Positions 14,012 to 22,011 of a DNA stretch of 22,011 nt are shown here, one piece after another. The DNA comes from CAKRHR01 sp964423195 (GTDB taxonomy: Bacteria > Bacillota > Clostridia > Lachnospirales > Lachnospiraceae): positions 1 through 22,011 of the forward strand of contig CAYRDY010000028.1 of NCBI GenBank assembly GCA_964423195.1, in the 5' to 3' direction. Both the position numbers and the translations under genes were made by a program. The notes below the pieces were generated by a model that ran no database searches, had not been told where the DNA came from, and was given only the letters and a program-made list of their open reading frames with translations. Position 1 is the stretch's first letter. Every line of letters begins with the position of its first letter.

Positions 14012-16038
14012 TCATAGCAGATTTTCCGAAAATCGTAAAGAAAAAAATACCGTCACCGACTTCGGCGCCAGATCCACACGCCCCCGCATTTTACAAATCC
14101 CTTTCTCATCCCAGTGCCGCGCGCCATCCGACATCAGGAGCCACGCGCCGTCCGGCAGATCGACCGCCCGCGCCTCGTCATACGGATTATCGTAGACGAG
14201 CGCCTGGTCCCCAAGGGTGAACCCGATCACGGCATCCGCCCGCTCGATCAAGTGAACCTGCCCTGCGGCATCCGCGGAGAGATCGCCCAGCACCGGTATC
14301 TCTTTGCGCAGGCCAATCATCGTCCGGTAGTAATCGACAAGCGGCCAAAAAGCACAGGCGCGCCGCCAGTCCAGGTGGTTGAGCCGCGCCGGCTGATCAT
14401 AGCTGTTGTGACAGCCCAGCTTGGTGCGCCCAAATTCCTCCCCTGCCTGGAAAAACGGAATGCCGAGCGAAGTCAGGATTATGCCCGCCGCCATCCGATT
14501 CATCTGCAGAATATCCTCTCGCATTTCCCCATAATCGAGACAGTCATCCGCCGCACCCCTCATCGACGCCAGCAGTTTATCCCAGAGCGTCAGGTCATCG
14601 TGGGACGACACGTAATTGATGATCTGTGACGGCGCCCGCGGGCGCAGATATTCACAGTCCGGCACATCGCCACCGCACCAGGCGCAGGCCGTCGCCTCCA
14701 TGTGCCTCTTCAGCGCCAGCGCCTGCGCCTCGCCGCCGTTGACATAGCCGCCGTCACGGGCGTCAAACACGCTGCCCTTGATCCCGTCCCTGGTGCGGTC
14801 ACAAAATACGGCGATCCGCTCGTCGAGCAGAGATAAATGATCCGCCGTCGCGGCAGGCGTCGCGGGGTCATCCCATGCAGTGGTCCCGGCCGCCCACGGC
14901 TCGCCGTACATCAACAGGTGCTCACCGCCCGGCAGCGCATCCAGGCGCCGCCGTATCTCATTCATCGTCCGCACGTCGTGCAATCCCATCAGGTCAAAAC
15001 GGAAACCGTCGATGTGGTATTCCCGCGCCCAATAGCACACGCAGTCCGCCATATACCGGCGAAACATCGGCCGCTCGCTGGCGGTATCATTCCCGCAACC
15101 GGAACCGTTGGAATAGACGCCGGCATCATCCATGCGGTAATAGTAGTCCGGCACCGTCTTTTGCAGCGACGACTCCAGGCTGTAGGTGTGATTGAACACC
15201 ATATCCATGATCACGCCGATGCCGGCCGCGTGCAGCGCCATGACCATCTGCTTGAATTCCCGGATGCGCACGTGGCCGTCCGCCGCGTCGGTGGCATAGG
15301 AGCCCTCCGGCACGAAATAATTGACGGGGTCATAGCCCCAGTTGAACTGATCGAGCTCAGGCCGCCCCTCGTCGACCGATCCGAAATCAAAACAGGGCAG
15401 CAGATGGACATAGGTCACGCCCAGCATTTTCAGATAGGCCAGACAAGTCGGGAAATCTCCCCTGCCATCCAGGGATGTGTCTTCTTCCGTGAAAGCCAGA
15501 TATTTGCCGCGATGTTCCTCCGAGACGCCGCTGTGAATATCATGCGAGAAATCCTTGATGTGCAGCTCATAGATCACCGGATGAGCCTCGATGCCGGATG
15601 GGTGACCATCTGCCTGCCATCCGTCCGGGTCTGTCCGCCCAAGATCGACCACCATGCTGCGGGCGCCGTTGACCCCGCAGGCTTTTGAATAAGGGTCCGC
15701 CGTCTCGACCGCCCTGCCGTCGTTCGTCACGACATAGGTATAATAGACGCCCTCCAGATCGCCCCTGACACATGCCTGCCACACGCCATGACCACACGGC
15801 GTCATCTCAACACATGACNNNNNNNNNNNNNNNNNNNNNNNNNNNNNNNNNNNNNNNNNNNNNNNNNNNNNNNNNNNNNNNNNNNNNNNNNNNNNNNNNN
15901 NNNNNNNNNNNNNNNNNNGTCGCTCTGCCAGACAGCGCCAAGATCGCCCCCGTCATAATCATATTGCTGCCGAAACGCCTCTGATGTGTAATATTTCTTC
16001 CGCGCCGCGCGCGCCTTTTTTTCCTGATATTTACCCAT
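14012..16038 (-). CDS. pulA: Type I pullulanase (debranching enzyme), split by a gap
   Basis: Start taken at MGKYQEKKARAARKKYYTSE, with GGAG 6 bases upstream; the N-terminal part reads to YDGGDLGAVWQSD before the gap. After it come GHGVWQACVRGDLEGVYYTY (end of a CBM48-like domain), YELHIKDFSHDIHSG and the type I pullulanase signature, here FNWGYDP. The GH13 catalytic residues follow: nucleophile Asp in GFRFDLMG, acid Glu in LMYGEPWAAG, and Asp in YVSSHDD. It hydrolyses alpha-1,6 bonds in pullulan, glycogen or starch limit dextrins. No signal peptide is seen, so it probably acts inside the cell on imported dextrins or glycogen. The two sides are not in frame across exactly 100 N, so the real gap is another length; some 30-40 residues appear to be missing. 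Confidence 0.9.
15819..15918. other. Assembly gap (100 N) inside the pullulanase gene
   Basis: A run of exactly 100 N, so the length is a placeholder. The flanks do not repeat each other, unlike at the other gap, so real sequence is missing. Confidence 0.95.
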
Positions 16039-16080
16039 AAAATTCTCCATTCCGCCGCCCTTTTGCCGGCAGACCAAAAC

Positions 16081-16112
16081 AAAATTTCTCAATGGCAAAA
16101 TTTCTCAATGGC
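16081..16112. repeat. Perfect 16-bp tandem duplication
   Basis: AAAATTTCTCAATGGC occurs twice in a row between the pullulanase start and the terminator. On the minus strand each copy holds a TTGAGA that could serve as a -35 box, but no matching -10 box is evident. Confidence 0.7.
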
Positions 16113-16120
16113 CAAAAAGA

Positions 16121-16157
16121 TGCCGTGCCAAGGCATCATCGCCTGACAGGCACGGCA
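16121..16157 (-). terminator. Intrinsic terminator after the PBP gene
   Basis: TGCCGTGCC (16121-16129) and GGCACGGCA (16149-16157) form a 9-bp stem with an inner AGGC/GCCT stem. On the minus strand it is followed by TCTTTTTGG, matching termination of the PBP1A transcript before pulA. An AATTTTT on the other side would also allow plus-strand use. Confidence 0.75.
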
Positions 16158-16249
16158 ATTTTTCCGCAGCAATTCAGACGTGTCTGACCTGCTGCCCTAT
16201 AATTTCCCTCACAATTCTATGACATCTTTTCTCATCATTTTATGACATC

Positions 16250-18832
16250 TCATCCCGCCGGGGTTGGTTCCGGGGTCGGTGTTGGCTGCGGGGTCGGCGT
16301 CGGCTCCTGTGCCGGCGGCGTATTTGGATCCTGTGCCGGCGGTGTATTCGGATCCTGCGCCGGCGGTGTGTTCGGATCCTGCGCTGGCGGCGTGTTCGGA
16401 TCCGTCTCCTCACTCTCGTCTGACTCCGACTCCGGTGGCACATAGTGTCCCGTGCAGTATTCCGTCGGCGCGGAATTGACATCCACGTAAGTCGACACAG
16501 CCGGGCAGGTCGTCGTCGCCAGAAGTCCGGTCTGTGAACAGATATAGACCTTCTCGACACCATCCGGCACCTCGAACTCCTTGCGCTCAAAGCCCTCGTG
16601 GACGGCTGTCATAATATTTTTCCACAGTGTCTGCTGCGCCGTCCAGCCCCACTGCCCCACGCGGTCTCTGATCGGCGTATTGTCGTCATAGCCGAACCAG
16701 ATGCCTGCCGTATAGTACGGCGTAAATCCGAGGAACCAGTGATCGCGCCGCTCCTCGGAGGAACCCGTCTTTCCCGCCACCGGCATCGTCGATAGAAAGG
16801 CATTTCGGCCCGTGCCATAGGGGGCCGTCACGACCGCCTGCATCGCGTCTGTCAGAAGGTAGGCCGTCGAAGGTTTGAGTGCCACACTGGTCTCAGGCAC
16901 CGTATTGTCGATCACCACATTGCCCTCGTGATCAAGCACCCTCGTATAGAGCACCGGCTTGCAGTAAATGCCGCCGTTCGCGATCGAGGCGTAAGCCGCC
17001 GTCAGCTCAAGATTGGTCACGCCGTCCGTCAGACCGCCGATCGCCATCACCTCCACCGCGTCCGTGTCCACGAGCGTCGTAAAGTGGAAGCGGTCCCGCA
17101 GGAAATTCAGAGAGTACTGCGGGGTCACCAGACTAGCCAGAACCCGGACCGCCACCGTGTTTTTGGAGCGGATAATCGCGTCGCGGTAAGTCATCGGCGC
17201 GTTCGTATAGCTGTTATCCACATTGTGGACCTGATGGCCGCCATAGGCCGTGTAAATGGAATCGACCTCCGTTGACGCCAGCGTCTTTCCGAACTCCTCA
17301 AGTGCCGGCGCGTAGGTGGAGACAATCTTGAATGTGGATCCCGGTGAGCGCGTGGCGTCCGTGGCGCGATTGAATGACCGGCTGACCGTCTTTGTGCCGC
17401 GGCCGCCGACAATCGCCTTGACCAGGCCGGTCGTGTGATCCATCAGCACAAAGGATGACTGAATCTGCGGCGTCAGCGTCATCCACGAGTAATTCGTCTC
17501 CTTATCCGGTATGCCCTCAAGCTCCATATACAGCGCAATATCCGCCTGTGCCCGCTCCTCGATATTGGAGCCGGAATATAAAAGATTGTAATTCCCGTAA
17601 TATTCTTTCAGCCGCTCCTCAAGCATATTGACGGAATAATTGGTCGTCGTCCCGTCGTCATTGTAAACCGTCAGCGCCCAGTTGAGCAGATATTCCAGCG
17701 TCGGGAAATTGTTGTTGTCGGCATAATAATCGTCACAAATCTGCTGGATGTGCGGATCCTGCGCCAGATAAACGGAGTAGCCGCCGCTGTACAGCTTGTG
17801 CTTGGCCTGTTCCTCGGCCTCGTCGTAGCCCACGGTCGTCGGGTCGTCCGCGTAGCCGTAGAGCTCGATAAAATCATCGATCAGCATTTTGATGGCGGCA
17901 TCCTCATAGTAAGTCGTCACCTTATAGTTGCTGTTTTTATAATTCTCTGTATTCTCCTTGATCGACGTATAAATGTCATCATTGATCGCGGCATCATATT
18001 CCGCCTGATCAATATAGCCCTGCTCAAGCAGATCATCGAGACAGATTTTTCTACGCTTTTTATTATTTTCAGGATTGATATACGGATTATAATAATTCGG
18101 ACTCTGCGCGATCGCCGCCAGGACAGAGGACTCCGCGACGCCAAGCTCACTGGCGTGCTTGTTGAAATACATCTGCGCGGCCGCCTCCACGCCGTAACAC
18201 GTCTCGCCAAGGTTGATCGTATTCAGATACGCCTGCAGGATCTTGTCCTTTGGCAGCTGCTTTTCAAGCTGGACGGCCAGATACTGCTCCTGAAACTTTC
18301 TCTTGAACTTCAAGAGCATACTGGATTCATTGCCGCCCGAAAAGATGGCGTTTTTCAGAAGCTGCTGTGTGATCGTCGAGGCGCCCTCTGTGAACTCGCC
18401 GCCGGCAAGCACATTTTTGATACCGACAAAGAACGCGCGGCCGATGCCCTGCGGGTCAATGCCGTTGTGCTCCCAGAAGCGCTCATCCTCCAGCGCGATG
18501 AAAGCCGACTTCACACTCTCGGAAATCTGCGAGATATCCACCTCGATGCGGTTGGCACCCGTGTCAGCCAATTCGAGCAGCTCCGTCCCGTCCTCAAGAT
18601 ACATGTAGGATTTGAAAGCATCCGGCGCAATATCGTCAATATTCAATTCGGGCGAACTGTCGATCACGCCCTTGACACCGCCGACGGCAGCGCTGACGCC
18701 GAGAACAATCACCAGCAAAACAGCGATCACTACTAACCGAAATATCGTATAGCTAAACTTCTTTTCAGCCCTGCGCCCGATGGATCTTATCGATTTTTGT
18801 TTCCTCTCTATCCCTCGTTTACTGTAATCCAT
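16250..18832 (-). CDS. ponA: PBP1A-type bifunctional peptidoglycan synthase
   Basis: 860 residues from MDYSKRGIE, whose ATG has AGGAGG 7 bases upstream. A basic cytoplasmic head and one membrane helix (about 28-52) precede a GT51 glycosyltransferase domain with catalytic E115 (EDERFWEHNG) and GASTITQQLLKN. The transpeptidase domain has the nucleophile in STFK (S499, K502), SKN (556-558) and KTG (688-690). It polymerises and cross-links peptidoglycan on the outer face of the membrane. The tail is low-complexity: an acidic ESDESEETD stretch, four perfect DPNTPPAQ units, and a TPTP/QPTPTP end. Such tails probably span or touch the wall. Between the two catalytic domains lies a long linker (about 300-460) rich in Tyr and Asn. 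Confidence 0.95.
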   Translation of the reverse strand: MDYSKRGIERKQKSIRSIGRRAEKKFSYTIFRLVVIAVLLVIVLGVSAAVGGVKGVIDSSPELNIDDIAPDAFKSYMYLEDGTELLELADTGANRIEVDISQISESVKSAFIALEDERFWEHNGIDPQGIGRAFFVGIKNVLAGGEFTEGASTITQQLLKNAIFSGGNESSMLLKFKRKFQEQYLAVQLEKQLPKDKILQAYLNTINLGETCYGVEAAAQMYFNKHASELGVAESSVLAAIAQSPNYYNPYINPENNKKRRKICLDDLLEQGYIDQAEYDAAINDDIYTSIKENTENYKNSNYKVTTYYEDAAIKMLIDDFIELYGYADDPTTVGYDEAEEQAKHKLYSGGYSVYLAQDPHIQQICDDYYADNNNFPTLEYLLNWALTVYNDDGTTTNYSVNMLEERLKEYYGNYNLLYSGSNIEERAQADIALYMELEGIPDKETNYSWMTLTPQIQSSFVLMDHTTGLVKAIVGGRGTKTVSRSFNRATDATRSPGSTFKIVSTYAPALEEFGKTLASTEVDSIYTAYGGHQVHNVDNSYTNAPMTYRDAIIRSKNTVAVRVLASLVTPQYSLNFLRDRFHFTTLVDTDAVEVMAIGGLTDGVTNLELTAAYASIANGGIYCKPVLYTRVLDHEGNVVIDNTVPETSVALKPSTAYLLTDAMQAVVTAPYGTGRNAFLSTMPVAGKTGSSEERRDHWFLGFTPYYTAGIWFGYDDNTPIRDRVGQWGWTAQQTLWKNIMTAVHEGFERKEFEVPDGVEKVYICSQTGLLATTTCPAVSTYVDVNSAPTEYCTGHYVPPESESDESEETDPNTPPAQDPNTPPAQDPNTPPAQDPNTPPAQEPTPTPQPTPTPEPTPAG
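16307..16402 (-). repeat. Four 24-bp units coding DPNTPPAQ
   Basis: Four adjacent 24-bp units in the PBP tail, identical in protein and differing at a few third positions (GTG/GCG, TAT/TGT), so they have been kept by selection on protein rather than being a fresh duplication. Each holds a GGATCC or similar site. Confidence 0.9.
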
Positions 18833-18855
18833 CGTATTGCCTCCTTTTCCAGACA

Positions 18856-18978
18856 ATTATACCATGTCCACTAAGCTCATGCTGCGCCAAAGCTTGCATT
18901 CGCTAAGGGTCCAGGTATAAACTCGCACTAAGTTCGCGCTTCGCCTTTGGCTCGCGCTCTCTAAGTGCTCATATTATA
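18856..18978 (-). promoter_or_regulatory. PBP upstream region: two extended -10 boxes around a repeat-rich insert
   Basis: Minus strand: TGCTATAAT (-10 at 18973-18978) and TGGTATAAT (-10 at 18856-18861, 24 bases before the start). Between them lies about 90 bp with four CTTAG copies. One part can fold with GCACT/AGTGC outside and GCG-GCC/GGC-CGC inside, and a second with AAGCT/AGCTT. This looks like a short dispersed repeat placed inside a promoter region; neither -35 box is good. Confidence 0.45.
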
Positions 18979-19047
18979 GCAAATATCATCTGCGAAATAA
19001 AGAGAAAAATGATTTCCTCGGAGATTCTTAAGAAATTTTTTAACCTT

Positions 19048-19077
19048 TTGACACCCTGCTCTATTCTGTGATACGAT
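19048..19077 (+). promoter_or_regulatory. Promoter of the YigZ-family gene
   Basis: TTGACA (19048-19053), 18 bases, TGATACGAT with TACGAT at 19072-19077 (extended -10). It is divergent from the PBP promoters. Confidence 0.65.
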
Positions 19078-19148
19078 AGAGGAAAACGCGGGCGGACTTT
19101 CGCCCGCAATCACAGCACTGCGGCGCAGCGCAGAGGACAGGAGATCCC

Positions 19149-19820
19149 ATGAACAATCAACAACCGGAAAAGTATAAAACCGTCTATATCGGCGGCAGCG
19201 GCGAGATCGTCGAGAAGAAATCCCGCTTTATCGCCACCGTAAGCCCCGCGGCCTCCGAGACGGAGGCCGCCGCCTTCATCGAGCGCACCAGAAAAAAATA
19301 CTGGGACGCCCGCCACAACTGTCACGCTTTCATCGTCGGCCCGGATCCGGAGATCACCCGCTGCAGCGATGACGGTGAGCCGGCCGGCACGGCCGGAAAA
19401 CCGATGCTCGAAGTCCTGCTCGGTCAGGAGCTTCACAATACGGCCGTGGTCGTCACCCGATATTTTGGCGGCACGCTGCTCGGCACCGGCGGGCTGATCC
19501 GCGCCTACCAAAGAGCCGTCGCCGAGGGACTTCGCGCCAGCACCGTGATCGAAAAAATACGCGGTACAAAGCTCAGCATCACCACAGATTATCCCGGACT
19601 CGGCAAGATTCAGTACATCGCCGCCTCCATGAACCTGCCGATACTGGACACAAGTTACACGGATATCGTCACCATGGAAGTCCTGACAGATCTCAGCTCA
19701 AAAAATAGTTTCATCAAAAAAGTGACCGAGGCCACCGGCGGCCGGGCAGCGATCAGCGAGATCGGAGCATGCTGCTTCGCGGATGTCGGCGGCGACATCA
19801 AAATATTTGACGCGCCTTAA
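19149..19820 (+). CDS. yigZ: YigZ/IMPACT-family protein
   Basis: 223 residues, full length; CAGGAG lies 6 bases before the ATG. The N-terminal UPF0029 domain has the family signature: EIVEKKSRFIATV, AFIERTRKKYWDARHNCHAF, CSDDGEPAGTAGKPMLEVL and VVVTRYFGGTLLGTGGLIRA. The C-terminal domain (about 140-223) is the ferredoxin-like DUF1949 part, resembling elongation factor G domain IV/V. Bacterial members (YigZ, YvyE) have no settled function; the eukaryotic relative IMPACT regulates GCN2. It is a single-gene transcript, convergent with the aminopeptidase gene. Confidence 0.93.
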   Translation: MNNQQPEKYKTVYIGGSGEIVEKKSRFIATVSPAASETEAAAFIERTRKKYWDARHNCHAFIVGPDPEITRCSDDGEPAGTAGKPMLEVLLGQELHNTAVVVTRYFGGTLLGTGGLIRAYQRAVAEGLRASTVIEKIRGTKLSITTDYPGLGKIQYIAASMNLPILDTSYTDIVTMEVLTDLSSKNSFIKKVTEATGGRAAISEIGACCFADVGGDIKIFDAP

Positions 19821-19990
19821 CTACGCGTATAGGCACTCGTCGCGCCGCGCGCTCCATTAAATCGCGCGCGTATAGACGCTCGGTCGCGCCGCGCGCTTCA
19901 TTAAATCGCGCGCGTGTAGACACACAGCCACGCCGCGCAGCGCAGCGCGCTGCGCTTAAATCTCGCGTGTATAGACGCGCAGCCACGCGG
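19817..19990. repeat. Tandem copies of the aminopeptidase gene 3' end
   Basis: Units begin at 19817, 19857, 19901 and 19956, mostly as TTAAATCGCGCGCGT(A/G)TAGAC. The last is the true end of the aminopeptidase gene (AWLRVYTREI, TAA). Read on the minus strand, the unit at 19901 gives AWLCVYTRAI and TAA, and the unit at 19857 gives PSVYTRAI and TAA. GCGCGC stretches in each unit can pair, so they may also act as terminators for the convergent genes. Confidence 0.75.
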
Positions 19991-21740
19991 CTTCCTCCTC
20001 CGTCAGATACGGCGAGATCGTGTCATAGACCAGCCTGTGATAGCTGTTGAGGCGCTGCTTGTCGATCTCTGCCAACGCCCTCTCGTCGATGCCATCCAGA
20101 TCAATCGGCGCGAATGTCAGCGGCTCAAAATACATAAACTGGCCGTACTCATTTTCCACGCCCTTGCGGCAGAGAAGCTCATTTTCCAGACGGATGCCGT
20201 GGCTGCCCTCGATATAAATGCCCGGCTCGTCCGTCGTCACCATCCCGGCCTCCAGCACACAGCTGTCGTTGCGCTCCGGCACGATTCTACAGCGATACCC
20301 GTTCGGCGGCTCATGCACGCTCAGCAGATTGCAGACGGCGTGGCCCGTGCCGCGGAGATAGTCGATATCCGTCTCCCACTTCGGCTCCCTGGCCAGAATG
20401 TCAAGATTGATGCCTGTACAGCCGTACAGAAAGCGGGCATTCTGCAGACCCAGCATTCCCCGCAGCACCGCTGTGAAATGCCTGCGCACCTCATCGCTGA
20501 TCGGCCCCAGCACGATCGTCCGGGTAATGTCCGTGGTCCCCCCAAGATAATGTCCGCCGGAATCCACTAGAAGCAATCCCTCCGGCAAAAGCTCCGCATT
20601 TGTCTCAGGCGTCGCCGAATAGTGCATCATGGCCGCGTTGGCGTTGTAGGCGCTGATGGTCGTAAAACTCAGGTCGACAAAGCCCTCCTGCGCCCGCCGG
20701 CAGTTCTCCAGATAATCGCTGGCGGAGATCTCGCTCATCGGTATCTTTCCGATATTCTTTTTCAGCCAATACATAAACTTCGTGAAGGCAACGCCGTCCC
20801 TGATATGACTCTCAAACAGATTTTTGATCTCCACATCATTTTTGACGGCCTTGGCCAGCAGCGTCGGATTGTCACAGGTGACCGTCTTAGCCTTCAGCCC
20901 CTTGTAGATGGCATAATTGACAAAATTCAGGTCGATCATGACTGTCCGGTCCTTGTCTAGCGCCGCGATATCCGCGTAGAGCGCATTGTACGGCCGCACG
21001 GTCACCTGATGATCAGCCAGATAGGCGCTGATGTCATCGGTGAGCCTGTCGCTGTCGATATAAAGGCTTACCTCGTCCTCGGTGAGCATCAGATAAGACA
21101 AAAAGACCGGCGTATTCTCAATATCGCTCCCGCGCAGATTCAGAAGCCAGGCGATATCCTCAAGCGACGTCAGAATATGCGCGTCAGCCGATTTCTCCTT
21201 CATCTTTGCCCGCAGGTCGGCGATCTTTTTGTCCGCGGACGCCCCTGTATATTTCTCCTCCAGAATCCAAAGCTTTCCGTCTGGCAGCGGCGGGCGGTCC
21301 GTCCAGATCTCATCGATCAGATTTTTCTCCCAGCAAATGCCCGCACCCTTAGCGCTCAGCTTCTTCTCCAGGTCAATGCCCCATTTGGCGTCGATCATGC
21401 GCCCGTCAAAGCCGACTCTCTCGCCCTCTTTGAGGAGCTTCTCAAGAAACTCCTCCACCTTCGGCACGTCCTTCATGCCCTGCCTGACCAGACGGATGCC
21501 GCTGCCCTGCAGCTCCCGCTCCGCCTGAATAAAATACCGGCCGTCCGTCCAGAGCGCCGCGTCGTCCGCCGTCACGACCAGCGTGCCCGCTGATCCCGTA
21601 AATCCGGACATATACTGGCGCTCCTTAAAATAATCACCCGTGTACTCGCTCAGATGAAAATCACTGCTCGAAATCACATAGGCAGTCATGCCCTCACGCC
21701 GCATCAGCGCCCGAAGCGCTTCAATTCTCTCGTTGATCAT
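19956..21740 (-). CDS. pepP: Xaa-Pro aminopeptidase (aminopeptidase P, M24B)
   Basis: 594 residues from MINERIEALRALMRREGMTA; GAGG lies about 8 bases before this ATG. It is the long three-domain form: creatinase-like domains at about 1-130 and 150-295, then the pita-bread catalytic domain. Metal ligands are visible as D393 (LLVDSGGHY), D404 (GGTTDITRT), H467 (GTGHAVCN), E505 (TTDEPGIYIEG) and E519 (IRLENELL). It removes the N-terminal residue when proline is second, and uses two Mn or similar ions; no signal peptide, so cytoplasmic. An open frame continues upstream to a TTG at 21806, but those codons overlap the hairpin leader and lie outside the family start. Likely transcribed alone. Confidence 0.93.
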   Translation of the reverse strand: MINERIEALRALMRREGMTAYVISSSDFHLSEYTGDYFKERQYMSGFTGSAGTLVVTADDAALWTDGRYFIQAERELQGSGIRLVRQGMKDVPKVEEFLEKLLKEGERVGFDGRMIDAKWGIDLEKKLSAKGAGICWEKNLIDEIWTDRPPLPDGKLWILEEKYTGASADKKIADLRAKMKEKSADAHILTSLEDIAWLLNLRGSDIENTPVFLSYLMLTEDEVSLYIDSDRLTDDISAYLADHQVTVRPYNALYADIAALDKDRTVMIDLNFVNYAIYKGLKAKTVTCDNPTLLAKAVKNDVEIKNLFESHIRDGVAFTKFMYWLKKNIGKIPMSEISASDYLENCRRAQEGFVDLSFTTISAYNANAAMMHYSATPETNAELLPEGLLLVDSGGHYLGGTTDITRTIVLGPISDEVRRHFTAVLRGMLGLQNARFLYGCTGINLDILAREPKWETDIDYLRGTGHAVCNLLSVHEPPNGYRCRIVPERNDSCVLEAGMVTTDEPGIYIEGSHGIRLENELLCRKGVENEYGQFMYFEPLTFAPIDLDGIDERALAEIDKQRLNSYHRLVYDTISPYLTEEEAAWLRVYTREI

Positions 21741-21742
21741 CG

Positions 21743-21810
21743 CATTTTCCTCTTTCCTGACGCACTTTAGCGCGTCATCAAGGTAGGTTTGGAAGTTTAC
21801 CTCCAAACTT
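21743..21810 (-). promoter_or_regulatory. Two-hairpin 5' leader element, copy B
   Basis: Minus-strand RNA: hairpin 1 pairs GUUUGGA with UCCAAAC (21802-21808, 21787-21793); hairpin 2 pairs GACGCGC with GUGCGUC around UAAA (21759-21776). The linker CUACCUUGAU and the following AAAGAGGAAA match copy A at 8675-8738. Confidence 0.6.
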
Positions 21811-21846
21811 CACCCTCTATATATTATTCTCTGATAACGCAGAAAA

Positions 21847-21875
21847 AGTATACCATAATAAAGAAAATAAAACAA
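21847..21875 (-). promoter_or_regulatory. Proximal promoter of the aminopeptidase gene
   Basis: Minus strand: TTGTTT (21870-21875), 17 bases, TGGTATACT with TATACT at 21847-21852 (extended -10). It would give a leader of about 100 bases that carries both hairpins. Confidence 0.55.
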
Positions 21876-21904
21876 GCAAAAAGAAATTCGCGGGTCAGGC
21901 CGCA

Positions 21905-21930
21905 TCACACGATCGCCTCACACGATCGCC
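21905..21930. repeat. Perfect 13-bp tandem duplication
   Basis: TCACACGATCGCC occurs twice in a row. On the minus strand the region just upstream reads FGDKILIEAIV then TGA, so the duplication follows a possible gene remnant's stop. Confidence 0.6.
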
Positions 21931-21967
21931 TCGATCAGAATCTTATCGCCAAACTGTTTTCTCCCCT

Positions 21968-21996
21968 ATTATAAACCGCGGCGCAAAATAAATCAA
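21968..21996 (-). promoter_or_regulatory. Distal minus-strand promoter
   Basis: TTGATT (21991-21996), exactly 17 bases, TATAAT (21968-21973). It is followed by AGGGGAG but no convincing gene, so it may be a second start for the aminopeptidase transcript. Confidence 0.5.
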
Positions 21997-22011
21997 ATAC
22001 TATAGACAAAT

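Noticed and set aside
14837..15688. Plus-strand open frame opposite the pullulanase gene
   Set aside because: It mirrors the coding strand of pulA, is rich in His/Arg/Ile as antisense frames are, and matches no family I know.
16307..16402. CRISPR-like repeat array
   Set aside because: The units are directly adjacent with no spacers and code for DPNTPPAQ in the PBP tail.
21741..21806. N-terminal extension of the aminopeptidase from TTG 21806
   Set aside because: No ribosome site before it; the same sequence precedes an unrelated gene; the ATG at 21740 has a good site and matches the family start.
21931..21967. A small minus-strand gene ending FGDKILIEAIV
   Set aside because: No start codon in frame near the AGGGGAG site; at most a remnant, so not annotated as a gene.

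Overview
The window looks like a piece of a Gram-positive Clostridia chromosome, most likely Lachnospiraceae. This is inferred from gene content: a low-complexity Ser/Thr kinase/PP2C/FHA cluster, a type I pullulanase, a PBP1A with a proline-rich tail, AGGAGG-type ribosome sites and TTGACA/TATAAT-type promoters. Two runs of exactly 100 N (11832-11931 and 15819-15918) show that it is a scaffold. The first run is flanked by an identical 55-bp sequence on both sides, so it is probably a false gap between contigs that overlap by a k-mer.

Left third (1-6850, all minus strand): one tight operon for protein phosphorylation at the membrane. In order of transcription it encodes a secreted trypsin-like protease with a membrane anchor, an FHA domain, a PP2C phosphatase, a transmembrane Ser/Thr kinase, a one-pass membrane protein with threonine-rich repeats, a four-helix membrane protein, and a surface protein cut by the window edge. 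The FHA domain is in the same frame as the protease and is separated from it only by one TAG codon. The FHA linker and the repeat protein share a 10-residue GAGETT(V)(L/M) unit, which suggests kinase substrate sites read by the FHA domain.

Middle (6850-11750): an XRE-type regulator gene (minus) whose 3' end is broken by a probable frameshift and by a structured 202-bp insert between 13-bp direct repeats. Its original C-terminus is still readable beyond the insert. Divergent from it is an A+T-rich HigB-like toxin/antitoxin pair whose antitoxin carries an ImmA/IrrE zinc-peptidase domain, with a clear promoter and a palindromic operator. A VOC-family protein and an EthD-like protein follow.

Right part (11750-22011): housekeeping genes. 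These are a histidine phosphatase, seryl-tRNA synthetase with archaeal-like motifs, pullulanase (split by a gap), PBP1A, a YigZ/IMPACT protein (plus strand) and Xaa-Pro aminopeptidase. The 3' end of the aminopeptidase gene has been tandemly duplicated. Its 5' leader carries a two-hairpin element that also lies upstream of the XRE regulator gene, with base changes that keep the pairing. No tRNA, rRNA, CRISPR array or complete transposon was seen.
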